A stretch of 64,000 nt of DNA from Vanilla planifolia (lineage: Eukaryota; Streptophyta; Magnoliopsida; Asparagales; Orchidaceae), in NCBI GenBank assembly GCA_023846275.1, contig JAIUJO010000159.1, forward strand, positions 806,447 through 870,446, given 5' to 3'. Both the position numbers and the translations under genes were made by a program. Every line of letters begins with the position of its first letter. Position 1 is the stretch's first letter. Shown here piece after piece: positions 21,595-33,851 of this stretch. The notes beneath the pieces were generated by a model. That model was not told the origin of the DNA, did no database searches, and saw nothing but the letters and a program-made list of their open reading frames with translations.

Positions 21595-22200
21595 TTGATA
21601 AGGAAATATGGAAGCATACATCATGCCTTGTTTGAAGAGGTTAAAACTTCAAATTATTAAGAAGAGTTGAAGTAATTTTTGAAAGGGTAATTCCCAATTC
21701 GAAACAAAAGCACACAATAATGCATCATAAATGACCTAGTTTGTAGCATTGTTGCATTGGCACTTTTTGGGAGAAAATTTGAAAGACTACATATGCTAAA
21801 CATATATAAAAGCACTATGATATGCACCTCAATACTCTTTAAACAAAAGCAATTGGGGCACTACAATAATAGCTATAATAAAGTCTAATTCAATCATTAC
21901 TGCTTGGATATTAGGAAGTAACATTACAAGGTGTTCCATTGCCTCAAGAAAGGCAATAGCCTCAATGGAAAAAGTTGCACCTGAAACCCACGTTTTTCTC
22001 ATTATAATTATAGGCCTACTCATGCCACATCAAATAATAATACCAATTCCAATGGAAAGATCATTTTACAATGGTACATGAAAATTTATTTTAACCCAAC
22101 TCATGAAAGAGGAGTCCATAAGATGTAACAAATAGCCCATCAAGTCCATTGGAGCTACCATTGGATGAAGTTGGGTAGTTAAACTTAACTTATTTTCCAA
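21595..22200 (-). mobile_element. LINE copy 3, 3' end only (3' UTR and RNase H), cut by the satellite
   Basis: The sequence is homologous to the 3' end of copy 2: 21,595-21,820 pairs with 13,538-13,790 (3' UTR), and 21,829-22,110 pairs with 13,801-14,110 (RNase H). It lies head-to-tail behind copy 2 on the same strand. The element should continue into its reverse transcriptase at higher coordinates. Instead, satellite sequence begins near 22,200. Confidence 0.72.
21829..22110 (-). pseudogene. LINE copy 3: RNase H domain remnant
   Basis: The - strand reading gives SWVKINF at about 22,085, then GIGIII after one stop, then an open 64-codon stretch: VSGATFSIEAIAFLEAMEHL (the Glu-containing helix, with Ile-Glu-Ala as in family V-x-E-A-x-A) and NIQAVMIELDFIIAIIVV (family E-x-D-S-x-x-V). 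This copy preserves the helix better than copy 2 and confirms the RNase H assignment. Catalytic Asp positions are mostly lost. Confidence 0.65.
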
Positions 22201-23015
22201 ATGGTTTTCTTTGATTGTGTTATGAGACAATAAAACTCTAGCTCTCCTTACATTTGACCCTTACGTCTCTTTGACTTAGTTATATTTCATTTCTTTAATT
22301 CATCTGAATTTACCATTAATATAGGTTAACTTTAAATTAATTATATTTAGAGATTTTAAGTAATATTCTTTTAGATATTTATTTTTTATATTTGTAATTT
22401 TTTTATTTTAAACAATTTTGTGTTGTTTTGCATTTCTTTTTTATTTCAACATAATTTGGTTATAGGGGATGTTGCACTCAATCTTCTAGTATCTTGGAAT
22501 GTAATTATCTCAAATAATTTATTTAATTTCTTTAATATTTTTATATGGATTTGGTTATAACTTTTTTAAAATCATATTCTCTTATCATGCGACCTTTACC
22601 ATGCCTTGATTTCAGTATGTTATGTTTAATCTATTTATTTAATTTTAACATTAATATTCATTTACTTAACAATAAAATTATAATGTATTATTATTTATGC
22701 TTGTTTATTTTAGTAGTTCAAACTAATTCCAAATGAGGTATAATAAGGAGGAAACAAATATCATTGGACATGACTCGATGTGCTCTATCCAATTAAAGAT
22801 TTATTATAATTTTTCAAATATTTAATTTTTTTTATTGTTTTTTAATGTTGTGTTAGATATTTTTAGTTTTAGTTTTTTAACAATAAACGATGTTTGGTAC
22901 AAGCTCCTAAGTATGTAGGAATTAAAATTTCTTGTAAAATTTATCTCATTTGTTTAACTTTTATGTTTTGTTTTGGATAGTTTACTATGTAACTCAAAAT
23001 ATCCATTAAAATAAC

Positions 23016-23017
<2 letters not shown>

Positions 23018-23072
<55 letters not shown>
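23018..23072. repeat. (AT)n microsatellite
   Basis: An uninterrupted run of about 27 AT dinucleotides. It sits where other units carry a short TATATATTTAC tract, so it is an expansion of a native part of the satellite monomer. Confidence 0.97.
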
Positions 23073-23075
<3 letters not shown>

Positions 23076-23860
23076 TATATATTTACTTAATCTTAAAATA
23101 ATAATGTATTTTTGCTTATTCTTATTTATTTAGTAATTCACAATGATTCTGAACAACATGCAAATGAGACAAAACAAACAATATTAAACTCACATTAATA
23201 ACCTCCATAAAAAATATTAATTTTATTATTTTTAAATATTTTACTTTCTAAAATTTTTTCACTTATTATATGTTTTTTTATTAAAACCTAATTTGATAAA
23301 TGATAATGTGCATTCCATCTCATTAGTATCTTTGAATGCAATTTATCTCTTTTCTTCAAAACTTTTATCATGATTTGGTTATCTTTTTATGAAACAAAAA
23401 TTCCCCTATCATGTGGCCTTTATATCACTTTAATTTAATTAAATTAAATTACATTAAGTTATCTTATTTTTGCTTTAATATATGTTCACTTAACATTAGA
23501 ATAATAATTTTTTATTATTTATGTGTATTTAACTTTGTAATTCATCATATCTTAACCATGATTGATCAAGATGAAACAAATATCATTGAACTCAACTTAA
23601 TATGCTCCATCAAAATAATTATTCCTTTTTACATTTTAATATATTTTATTTTATATTATTTTGGAATTTCTTACAAGATACTTTGATTTACTCTTGGTTA
23701 TCAATCAAGGTTTTTATGCTACATATATTTAGTACCTTAGAATGTAGTTTTGTTGCATAATATATTTTAATTTCTTCAAATTATTTCCTTTAATTTAGTT
23801 ATATTACTATGTGCTTCTCTTTGGATGATTACATGTGTTTAATTTTGTTATGTTATTTTA

Positions 23861-24031
23861 TTTCAATTTATCTCATCAAAACTTTGATACATTTTTATAT
23901 TAAAATAACAAATTATTCTTATCTAAATTATTTAATTTAGTAATTTGTGGTAACTGAAAAACAAGACTATTTCAATTTATCTTATCAAAACTTTGATACA
24001 TTTTTATATTAAAATAACAAATTATTCTTAT
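23861..24031 (+). repeat. Recent 62-bp direct duplication inside the satellite
   Basis: The 62 bp at 23,861-23,922 recur at 23,970-24,031 with a single mismatch (CTCATC against CTTATC), spaced 109 bp. Neighbouring satellite units are far more diverged, so this is a young local event. It lengthens this unit to about 467 bp. Confidence 0.92.
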
Positions 24032-27000
24032 TTACAAAATCAATGTCCTCAGACTCATATGGAAGATGCCTATTCAATTAAATAGACCTTTCTAAATATT
24101 CAAAAAATGTTTTTCTTTTGTTTTGTTATGCTTTATGAGACATTTTGAATGACACCAGATTAGGAAATTGAAGATGTTTCACTCAATCTTCATAATATAA
24201 TTGGAATAAAAATTTAACATAAAATATATCTTATTAATTAATTTTGTTATCTTTGTTCTGATTTATACTACTATTTAATCGTAAATCTCTTGTGATGTCT
24301 CCGTTATATGTCATTGAATACATTATGTTAACTTGCTTCAATTTATCTCATTTTAGATTTTAAATAAATTAACTTAATAATAAAATTAAAATTTATTTTT
24401 TTTTATATTTTTATTCAGTAACTTTTTATAATTCCAAAAGAGGTCCAATCAAAATGAAAAAATGTAATTGGACTCATCTTGATGAGCTACATAATTAAAC
24501 AATTTAAATATTTTAGCTTTTTGGGTTTTTTCATGATTCGCAAAAAAGTTTAATTCATTCTTGCTTTAATTATTGAAAATTTATCTTATTCATTCATATT
24601 TTTTCCTTTAATATGTCATATTACAATGTAACTCGAAATCTTTTCTTATTTCACCTTTAGACATCTTTGATTTGTTATATTACGTTGCTTTAATTTGTCT
24701 AATTTGAACTTTAATAAATGTCTACTTAACTTCTCAAAAAAAATTATTTTTATTTATGCTTACTTTTGTGATTCATAACAATTACAAATGAGTTATGTTT
24801 CAAAGAAGAAAATGATGTTGCTCTCTCCTCGATAAGCTTAATGTAATTAAATTTTTATTTTTATATTTTAAATTTTTTTTCTTATCCATTTCTACAACTT
24901 ATGAGATATTTTAATTCATAACTTATTTGATATTCAAGAATATTATACTCAACCTCCATAGTGTCTTGGAATATAACTTTTCAAAAAAATTTTATGTCAT
25001 TTCATTAAAGTTTTTTGTTTGATTTGTTTATATTGTATGTAACTCTAAATTTCCTCTCGCTTGACTTGCAGAGGTCTTTGATTTTTTATATTACATTTTT
25101 TTCTATATATCTTATTTCATTTTTAATATTTATTTTGCTAATACTAAAAAATAATTTATTAATTTTTAGGCTATTTTGAATTTTTTAATTAACCATAATT
25201 TTAAATGACATTTGATTGAAATGAAAAAAATTTCATTAAAATAGGCTTAGTTAGCACTATCTTATTAAATATTTATTTTTCTATTTTTTCTTTTTCTTTA
25301 TTTTCTATAGGCTTAGCTTACAGATGTTTCAATTTATACCTAATTTGATGATTGATGATATTATACTTGAACACCTTAAATCCTTGCAATATAGATTTAA
25401 TATGGAATTTATCTTATTCTTTCAAATTGTATTTTTTATTCAGTTATATTTAATTGAAGCTCTAATTCTCTTCTCATGTGATCATTATTACATTGCTTTC
25501 ATTTTGTCATATTACATTGATTAAATTTATCTCATTTGTACTTTAATACATATTTAATTTATATTAAGATATTAAGTTTTTGTTGTTGGTTATTATTTTC
25601 TTTGATAGCTCGATATAATTAAAACCTATGTCTAATAGTGATGAAACCAACATTATTGGATTTTACATGTGCTCTATCTAATTAACCATTTATTTTTGTA
25701 ATTTTAAATAGTTAAATATCTAGGTCTTTTTCATAGTTCATAAGATATTTTAATTCATACACTATTTGGCAAACTACCATTTTATGCTCGATCTCCTTAT
25801 TATCTTGCAATGCGACACTATATAACTGAACTAATTTCTTTAATTTTTTTCCTTTGATTTAGTTTTTTTTATTTTGTGATTCTATATCCCAACCTAGTTG
25901 ACAATTATATATCTTTGATTTGGTTATATTATATCTTTTAAAATTATCTTATTCCATCTTTAATGTAGATTTATTTTTTAAATAAATAATTAATTTATTA
26001 ATTTTTTTAATTATATTGGTAATTCACAAAAGTGTCAAACAAGTTTTGATAGAGAAGAAAAAATCTCACTAGAGTTGGCTTGATGAGGTCTAACAAATTA
26101 AAAAATTATTTTAAAATATTTCATCTTTTTATTTATTTCTTTTTCAACTTGAACCTATTTTGATAAAAAGGATGTTACACTCTAATTTCTACTACATTAA
26201 AATTAAATTTTTCCAAATAATTTATCTCATTTCTTAAATTGTTTTGGACTTATTTGTTTGTAATGCAATCAAGGTCTAATTTCCTTATTATTTGATTTTT
26301 ATATTCCTTTGGCTTGCTTATATTACATTACCTCAATATTTATTATCATAGAGATATTATCATTTTTATTTAATATTAAAATAATGAATTTTCATTATTT
26401 ATGTCAAATTATAATAGTAATTCATAGTCAATTTAAATGAGGAATAGCAGAGATAAAATAATCATTGTTGGGCCTGTCTAAATGAGGTTTACAAGAATAA
26501 TTATTTTTTTTCTAAATTTTTCGAATATTTTTTTAAAGATACAAAAGGTTTGTTATTTTGAATTATACCTAATTTAATGATGAAGAATAATACACTAGAT
26601 TTCTTTCATATCTTGGAATTAAAGTCCTCATAAACTTTTAATGATTTTTCATATTTTTGGCTTTTGTTTTCTTTGTATTACTATGTAATAATAAATATCT
26701 TATAGTGCGATCTCAACATTATTTTTATTTTTTATGCTACATTGCTCTAATGTATCTCATTACAATTTTATCATATGTTTACTAAATGTCAAAATGATAA
26801 TTAATAACCATGTATGCTTATATACTATTGTGAATTATAGTAATTTCAAATGAGAAATTATTGAGATAATAAACTTCATTGGATATGCAACTATTCGTTC
26901 TATCTCAATATATTTTTATTATTATAATTTTAAAACTTTTTGCAATTTTGTTTGCATTTTTTGTCATATTTTGATATATACATGATTTTATGAATGAGAA

Positions 27001-30000
27001 TGTCATGCCAGAACCTTTTTGAATATTGAAATTCTACTTATTTTTTATAAAATTAACTACAATTGTTTAATTTTTCATTTTTTAATTTTCCAAATTATTT
27101 TAAACCTTAATTTAACTATTATGTGACCTTTACAAAAATTTGATTTCATTCAATTACATTGGTTCAATTTATCTCATTTTAACCATAATATAAATTTTCC
27201 TAATTAAAAACAATAATTTATGTTTTTATTTTTTTATTGTATTTTTATGTCATAGTAATTAAAAATGAGGTATTATCAAGATGAAAAAAAATCATTGATC
27301 TGATCTCAATTAGATCCTTTTGATGTAATAATCTTTTTTAAAATTTATTTCTTTTATTTTCTAAGGTTTTACATGCTTTATGAGAGCTTTTGGCTCATCT
27401 TGATTTAATGATTGAGAACATTAGACTTCATGTACTTGTTATCTTGAATTAAAGTTTTTGTATTATTTATTAAATTATTTTCAAGTTTTTTGATTTTATT
27501 TCATTGTATTACTTTGTAATTTTAAAACTCTGCAACTTTTTTGGTATTATTTGTTGATTTTATATTGCTTAAGTTTATCTGATTTTAGCATAATGATATG
27601 TTTACTTATTGTTAAAATAAAGCTTACTATAATTTACTTTAATATAATTTTGTAATGAAAATTATTGCCAAACTAGGTCCAATCGTGGCAATATAAATAT
27701 TGTTACACATGTCTTGACAAAGTCTATAAAATTTATTTCTTATTTTTTAAATTTTTTAAAACTTTTTTAAATAGGGGTTTCCTTATGAATTACTAGGCAT
27801 TTCAATTTGTAAATTTAATAAAGGATATTGCACCTAACCTCCTTAGTATTTTGGGATGCAACATTCTGATCCAAGTTATCTCTTTTCATAAAATTTTTTC
27901 TTTGATTTGGTTGTGTGACTATGAAACTTAATTCTCCTCCTATCTAAAACATTGTCATATAATTCCATTGAAGGCCTCATCGAGATTAAAACATTGTCAT
28001 TAGACACTTTTTGATGAACTCTGTCATGTTGAGTATTGATTATTATTATTTTTTAATATTCTATTTTCATGGACTTTTCCATGTTTTGTAAGATATTTTT
28101 ACTCTTACCCTATTTGATGATGTAGGATATTGCACTTGCTCTCTTAGTATTATGGAATACAACTATCTCATACAGTTTAGCTCATTTTTTTAATTTATTT
28201 ATTTCGATGTTGTTATATTATTATTAAACTCAAATTCTCTTTTCATGTGAACTTTATAATGCCTTGATTTCAATATGTCACATTGATTAAATTTATCGTA
28301 TTTCAACTTTAACAAAAACTTAGTTAATACTAAAACTATAATTTGTTGTTATTTATGCTTGCTTATTTTGGAAACTAATAGTAATTCCCAATGACTTCTA
28401 AAAGAGATGAAATAAAAATCATTGGACATACATGATAGCTCTATCAAATTAGAAATTTATCTTAATATTTCTAATTATTTTATTTTTTTAGTGTTGGCAA
28501 GCCTTATGAAATATTTTCACTTGTATCTGATTTGATGATCAAAGTTGTTATATGTGAGCTCCAAAATGCCTTGGGATGCAACCTTCCTATGTATTTTATC
28601 TATTTAATTTGTACCCTTTGATTTGTTTTCATTACTATGTAACACTAAATCTCTATTGTGTGACATTTATATGTGTCCGATTTGGTCATATTCTAATGGT
28701 TCAATTTTTCTCATTTTTTGTTTTAATATATATTTACATAATATTAAAATAAAAATTAATTATTACTTATTTTATTTTTTTTGGTAATTCTCAATTAATC
28801 TAAATAAGTTATGATTAAGATGATGCAAACATCTTTAGACTTGGCTTAATTATATCCATGCTTCTAATTAATAATTTTATTATTTTTCAATATTTTTTTC
28901 TTTCTAGCATTTTAGCATGCTTTACAAAATCTTTTGACCCATACTTGATTTAAGGGTCAAGGTTGTTACATTTGATCTCCTTAGTATCTTAAAACTTTTT
29001 TTTCATGTAAATTTTTTAACATTTCTTAAAACTTTTTATTTGATATGGTTGTATTAATATGAAACATCAATTCCCTTATCATGTGAGCTTCACATCACTT
29101 TGATATATTTTTGCTGAATATTAGAATAGAAGTTAATAATTATTTAAGTGAATTTAATTTTTTAAATAATAGAATAACCAAACAGAGCTTGATGGAGATG
29201 AAACAAATGTAGATGGACTACTCTCAATAACCTATATTCAATTAAATATTCTTTTTTAATATTTTAAAATATTTGACTCTATTATTTTTTTTATGTTTAA
29301 TGAGATATTTTTATTTGATATTGATTTGATATTCAAGGTTGTTATGCTACATCTTAATATATTAGAGTGCAACTACTCAATGTAGTTTATCTTATATTAT
29401 TCAAATTATGTTTTTTAATTTTTTTATCTTACTATGTAAATTCAAATCAATTATACATTAATTCTATTTAACACATTTAACCTTTAATAAAGAAGTATAA
29501 ATTATTATAGACTCATTTAATAAATTTAAATAAATTATTTCTTTAGCCTTGGCTTATTTATAAGAATTTTAATTAATACCATATTAGATGAGTGAAGATT
29601 GTACACTCAACCATTTTATTATTTGATAATCCAACTTTATAGTAAAATTTATCTTCTTACTTAATTGTTTCTCTTTTGATTATGTTGCTATGTAACTCTA
29701 AATCTCCTTTATTATGACTATTACATGTCTTCAATTTTATTATGTCATAACATTTTAATTTATCTTGAACTTTCATATAAATATACTTAATATTTGAATA
29801 AAAAGTTAATTTTATTTATGTTTTTAATTAATTAATTTGTAATAATTCTAATTGAGACCCATTTAGATAGAAAATATTATTACACTCATTTTCATGATCT
29901 TTATGTAATTAAATATTAATTATTATAATTTTAAAGTAATTTATTTAATATTTTTATATACTTTTTGAGGAAATACAATATGTACCTAGTTTAGTGATTG

Positions 30001-32751
30001 AAATTGGAACAATTGATCTATTTAGCAACTTTAATTTCTATGTAAATTTATCACATTCATTTAATTTGTTTTCTTTAATATGTTAAATTATTATGAACTC
30101 AAAATCTCATCTTTTGGACTTTTTCATGTCCTTGATTTGGTATATCATGTTGCTTCAATTCATAAAATTTGAACATTAATATATACTTAGTGCATAAAAC
30201 AATAGTAATTTAATTTTGATTATTTCTATTTTTTTTGGTGATTCATAATAATTCTAAAAAAGCCTTAATTAAGATGAAACGACATTGGTGTAACCTCAGT
30301 GAGCTTTATGTATAAACCATTTCATTCTTATATTATTAAATATTTTTTATGTTTTTAACATGTTTTATGTCAAATGTAGATTTATAATTTTTAAATTTTT
30401 TGCATTAATTTTCTTATATCACTATGTAGCTGTAAAAGTCTTCTCCTTGAGCTTTAAATTTTCTTTGATTTAGTTATATCACATTACTTCAATTTATCTC
30501 ATGTTAGCTTTATATCACTTCGATTAGGTTCAATTATATTGTTTTGACTTATCTCATTTCATCTCTTTATTTATTTGATCAATGTTAAAAATAATTTACT
30601 ATATTTATTCTTATTTACTTTTGTAACTCATATTAATTGTAAACAACATTCAATCTAGATGAAACAAATTTTGTTAGACTTGTCTTAATGATTTCAAACC
30701 AATTAAATAATGTTTTGAGTATTTTTAAATAATTTGTTTTATAGTTTAGTATGTTAAAGGAGATATTTTGATTCATACCAAATTTGATGTTCGAGGATGG
30801 TACACTACATCTCCTGAGGATCATGGAATTCAACTTTTCGATACAATTTCCCTAAATTCTTCAAAGTTTTTGCTTAGAATTGGTTTTATTACAATGATTC
30901 TATTTCTCCTATAGTGTGAACTTTATAACATTTGGTTAGGGACATATTACTTGCTTTAATTTATCTCATTTCAACTATATTGTTAATTTATTTTTATTTA
31001 TGATAAAAAATTTAATTTTTTGTTGTAATTCTAAATGTGGGTTGATTGAGATGAAACAATCATTGTTAAATTTGTCTTAATTTTATCTATCAAATTAGAT
31101 ATTTTTTAATTATTTTTTAAAATGTTTTTAAAATTCGTTTTCTAAGAGTTTTGTAATTTATCAAGATATTATGAATATTTTGATCCACAACTTATTTCAT
31201 TATTGAGGATGTTATAATTAATCTTCGTAGTATCTTGGAGTGTTGCTTTCTTATTAAATTAATCTCATTTCTTAAAAGTTTTCATTTGATTTTGTTATAT
31301 CACATTGAAACTTTGATTGTCATCTTGGGTAACCCTTACATAACTTCGACTTCATTATATAATGTTACTTCAATTTATCTAATTTTAGCTTTAATATAAA
31401 TTTACCTCATATAAAATAATAATTTGATATTTTTAAGTTTTTTTAGTTATTAAAAATATGGTTTGACAGACATGAAATAAAAGTTGTGATATTCATCTTG
31501 ATGAGAGCTACCTACTTACCTATTCATTTTTATAATTTTAAATATTGAAATTCCTAAGGTTTCTACAAACCGTATGACATATTTTGATTTGTGCTCTATT
31601 TGATAATCGAGGATTTTACACTAGATCTCGTTAGTATCTTTGAATGCAACTTCCTTATAGAATTCATATCATTTGTTCAACTTTTTTACTTTTATTTTGT
31701 TATATCACTATATAATTCTATATCCGTTTTGGTTGAACCATTGCATTTCTTTGAATATGTTATATTACTTGACATCAACTCATTTCATTTTAGTTTTAAT
31801 ATATATTTTCTTTGTTTTGAAGTAATAATTTTTTATTATTTTTTTTATTTGCTTTAATAATTTATAATTATTCAAAACATTGTTTAAATGAGATGAAAAT
31901 AATGTCATTGTGCCACCTTGATAAGCTATGTCTAATTAAAAATATCATTTTTATAGTTTGAAGAATTTTTTGTTAGTTTTTTTCATTGTTTATGACACAT
32001 TTTATTTATAGCACTTTAGCAAAAAGGTTTTTATGCTCCACATCTTTAATATCGTAGAATGCAACTTTCTAAAAAAATATCTCATTTGCTCAAATTTTTA
32101 ATTTTTATTTTGCATTACAAATCTCTAATCCTTTGATCATGTGACACTTACAATGCTTTCATTTGGATATATTATATTACATCAACTTATTTCTTTTCAA
32201 ATTTATTATAAATTTACTTGTTAATAAAATAATAATTTATAATTTATTGTTTAATTATTTTTATAATTCATAGTTAATCTAAAAATGTCTGATCAAGATA
32301 GAATAAATATTATTGATTCATTTAGATGTGCTTTATCCAATTTAATATTCATTTTTTTTATCTAAAATATTTTATTTGTTGTGCTTTTTCACACTTCACA
32401 AGAAATTTTAATTCATAACTAATTTGATGATTGAAAATATTATACTCGATGTCATTAATATTTTAGAATTAAACTTTTTGTAAATTTATCTAATCTTTTT
32501 AAATTTTCACTATATTTTTATTATATTACCATGTAGTTTTTGATCTTTTTGATTTTCTTCTTTACATCATTTTCATTATTTATATTATAATTCTTTAATT
32601 TATTTCACTCTACTATTGTAATATGTTTACCTAATATTACAAAAATAGTTTACTATAATTCTTTTTGTTTTTTATTCAAAAGAGGCATAAGCCTTACAAA
32701 AGGATATTAAATGAAGTCCTCATGAAGGATCCAAAAGAAAATCTAGCAACA

Positions 32752-33223
32752 TCAATTTAACGAGTGGCTTAGGCAGGGGCACCCTCTATTCCAAACAAAC
32801 TCATGGCAACACGCACCACGTGCTACCCAGTCAGCAGGCACATTCCCCTCCCAGTAAATGTGTGTAAGACGGAGGGCATCCAGGCATCTAGCATGTGTGA
32901 TGACCTCACCTAGAGGGCCAACCTTCGGCTGGTTGGAAATAATCTTCCTGACCTCCACCAACGCAAACATCGAATCCGTCTGAATCTCCACAGTGCCGTA
33001 CTGGACCAGGCACAGTGCGATACTTGAGAGCCTCCAGCATCGCCTGAACCTCCATGGCATCGCAGACCTGCAAGACAACCCTCTTACCCAGCACCCATGT
33101 AGTCCTTCGCAAGAAGTCCCTCACCACTAGCCCAAGGTGAGCAGAGTCCTCACCAAAAGCAGAGTCACAGTTCACTTTGATCCATCTAGTGGGGGGGGGA
33201 ACCCAAGTATGGGTTACCGACAC
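32752..33223 (-). pseudogene. Younger LINE: RNase H domain, two frames
   Basis: The first frame (33,223 down to about 33,010) reads WVPPPTRWIKVNCDSAFGED with the first catalytic Asp, then LGLVVRDFLRR and DAMEVQAMLEALKYR with the catalytic Glu. The second frame (about 33,030 to 32,752) reads VEIQTDSMFALVEV with the next catalytic Asp, and YWEGNVPADWVARGA, the family G-N-x-x-A-D-x-x-A block with the last Asp. One indel near 33,010-33,030 separates the frames. Another separates this domain from the preceding part near 33,220, next to a nine-base G run at 33,191-33,199. All four catalytic acids are still visible, in line with a recent loss of function. Confidence 0.87.
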
Positions 33224-33738
33224 TTCCGAAGAACTGCATGGATGCCCATCCTCATGTTGTGCATCATAATACTAGGGTTGCCAATGTGAGCATTGTGCCA
33301 CTTCGTATTCTGTCTCTCCCAAATGTAATACATAGTAGTCGCCAATATAGCGACATGGCTTGCGCCAACCCCATGCCTCGCCGCCAGCGCAGAAACGAGC
33401 TCCATGAACACGTCAAGAAAAGTCAACCCGAGGTGTGCACCCCAAGGCAACTACAACACAGAACCAGCCTCGCATGCATGCATATCCCTCTAGAATACCT
33501 GGGCCTGTGGGTAGTCCCAAAACACATGCTGCGTGGACTCCTCCGCCGCATAGCCCCAAGTGCACCGGTTGTTTTCAGCCTTTCCTCTGCGAGCAAGCCA
33601 AGCCACCGTAGGGAGGTGGTCCCTAACGATGCGCCACAGGAACATACGTACCCTCAACAGCGTCCTCATCTTCCAGAGGCCCCTCCTCTGGCCCAACACC
33701 CGCCCGTCTTCCCCCTGAGGACGTTGTCGGTACTGCAC
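33214..33738 (-). pseudogene. Younger LINE: zinc-binding region (zf-RVT type)
   Basis: The reading MFLWRIVRDHLPTVAWLARR, then CTWGYAAEESTQHVFWDYP, matches the family pattern F-x-W-R-x-x-x-x-x-L-P-T, then C-x-x-C-x-x-x-x-E-S-x-x-H-x-x-x-x-C. The last family Cys (in WDYP) is Tyr here, one G-to-A change away, and GY may come from GC. In-frame TAG stops follow near 33,489 and 33,454. Both could be Trp codons changed by G to A, because the same frame continues as LPWGAHLGLTFLDVFMELVS and MYYIWERQNTKWHN. The stretch 33,739-33,851, between this part and the preceding one, carries frame changes and stops. Confidence 0.85.
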
Positions 33739-33851
33739 TTTAAGTCTTGCTAAATCCAGCCATTGTCAACCCCCTCTATCGCAGTATGCACCTAAACCAG
33801 AATTTCATGTGCTGCAAAACTGGCCCTAGGCAAATGCAGCACCCTGTTAAG

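Larger units (their letters stand above)
22201..32660 (+). repeat. Satellite block 1: diverged tandem repeat of about 410 bp, forward orientation
   Basis: The same ordered landmarks recur about every 410 bp: a GATGAAACAAA-type block; GATGAGCTCTATC followed by AATTAAATATTC; TTGATGATTGAGGATG; TTAGTATCTTGGAATGCAAC; TTTGATTTGGTTATATTAC (twice per unit); CTCATGTGACCTTTACATCA; and GTAATTC followed by CAAATGAGG. Positions of the GAGCTC-like anchor include about 22,772, 23,190, 23,591, 24,476, 25,245, 25,665, 26,080, 26,480, 26,890, 27,300, 27,710, 28,425, 28,845, 29,895, 30,300, 30,685, 31,072, 31,500, 31,915 and 32,320. Copies differ widely and some are shortened to 300-390 bp. No coding content is credible. 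Short open frames within it are products of A+T-rich sequence. Confidence 0.88.

Noticed and set aside
1..22200. Organellar or bacterial origin of the rRNA-like sequence
   Set aside because: The order 18S-ITS1-5.8S-ITS2-25S with a separate 5.8S, and the eukaryotic-type motifs, identify nuclear ribosomal DNA.
22545..32000. Short open frames rich in Phe, Ile, Leu and Tyr in the satellite (also in 40-64 kb)
   Set aside because: They follow from A+T-rich repeated sequence, are not conserved between units and have no domain.
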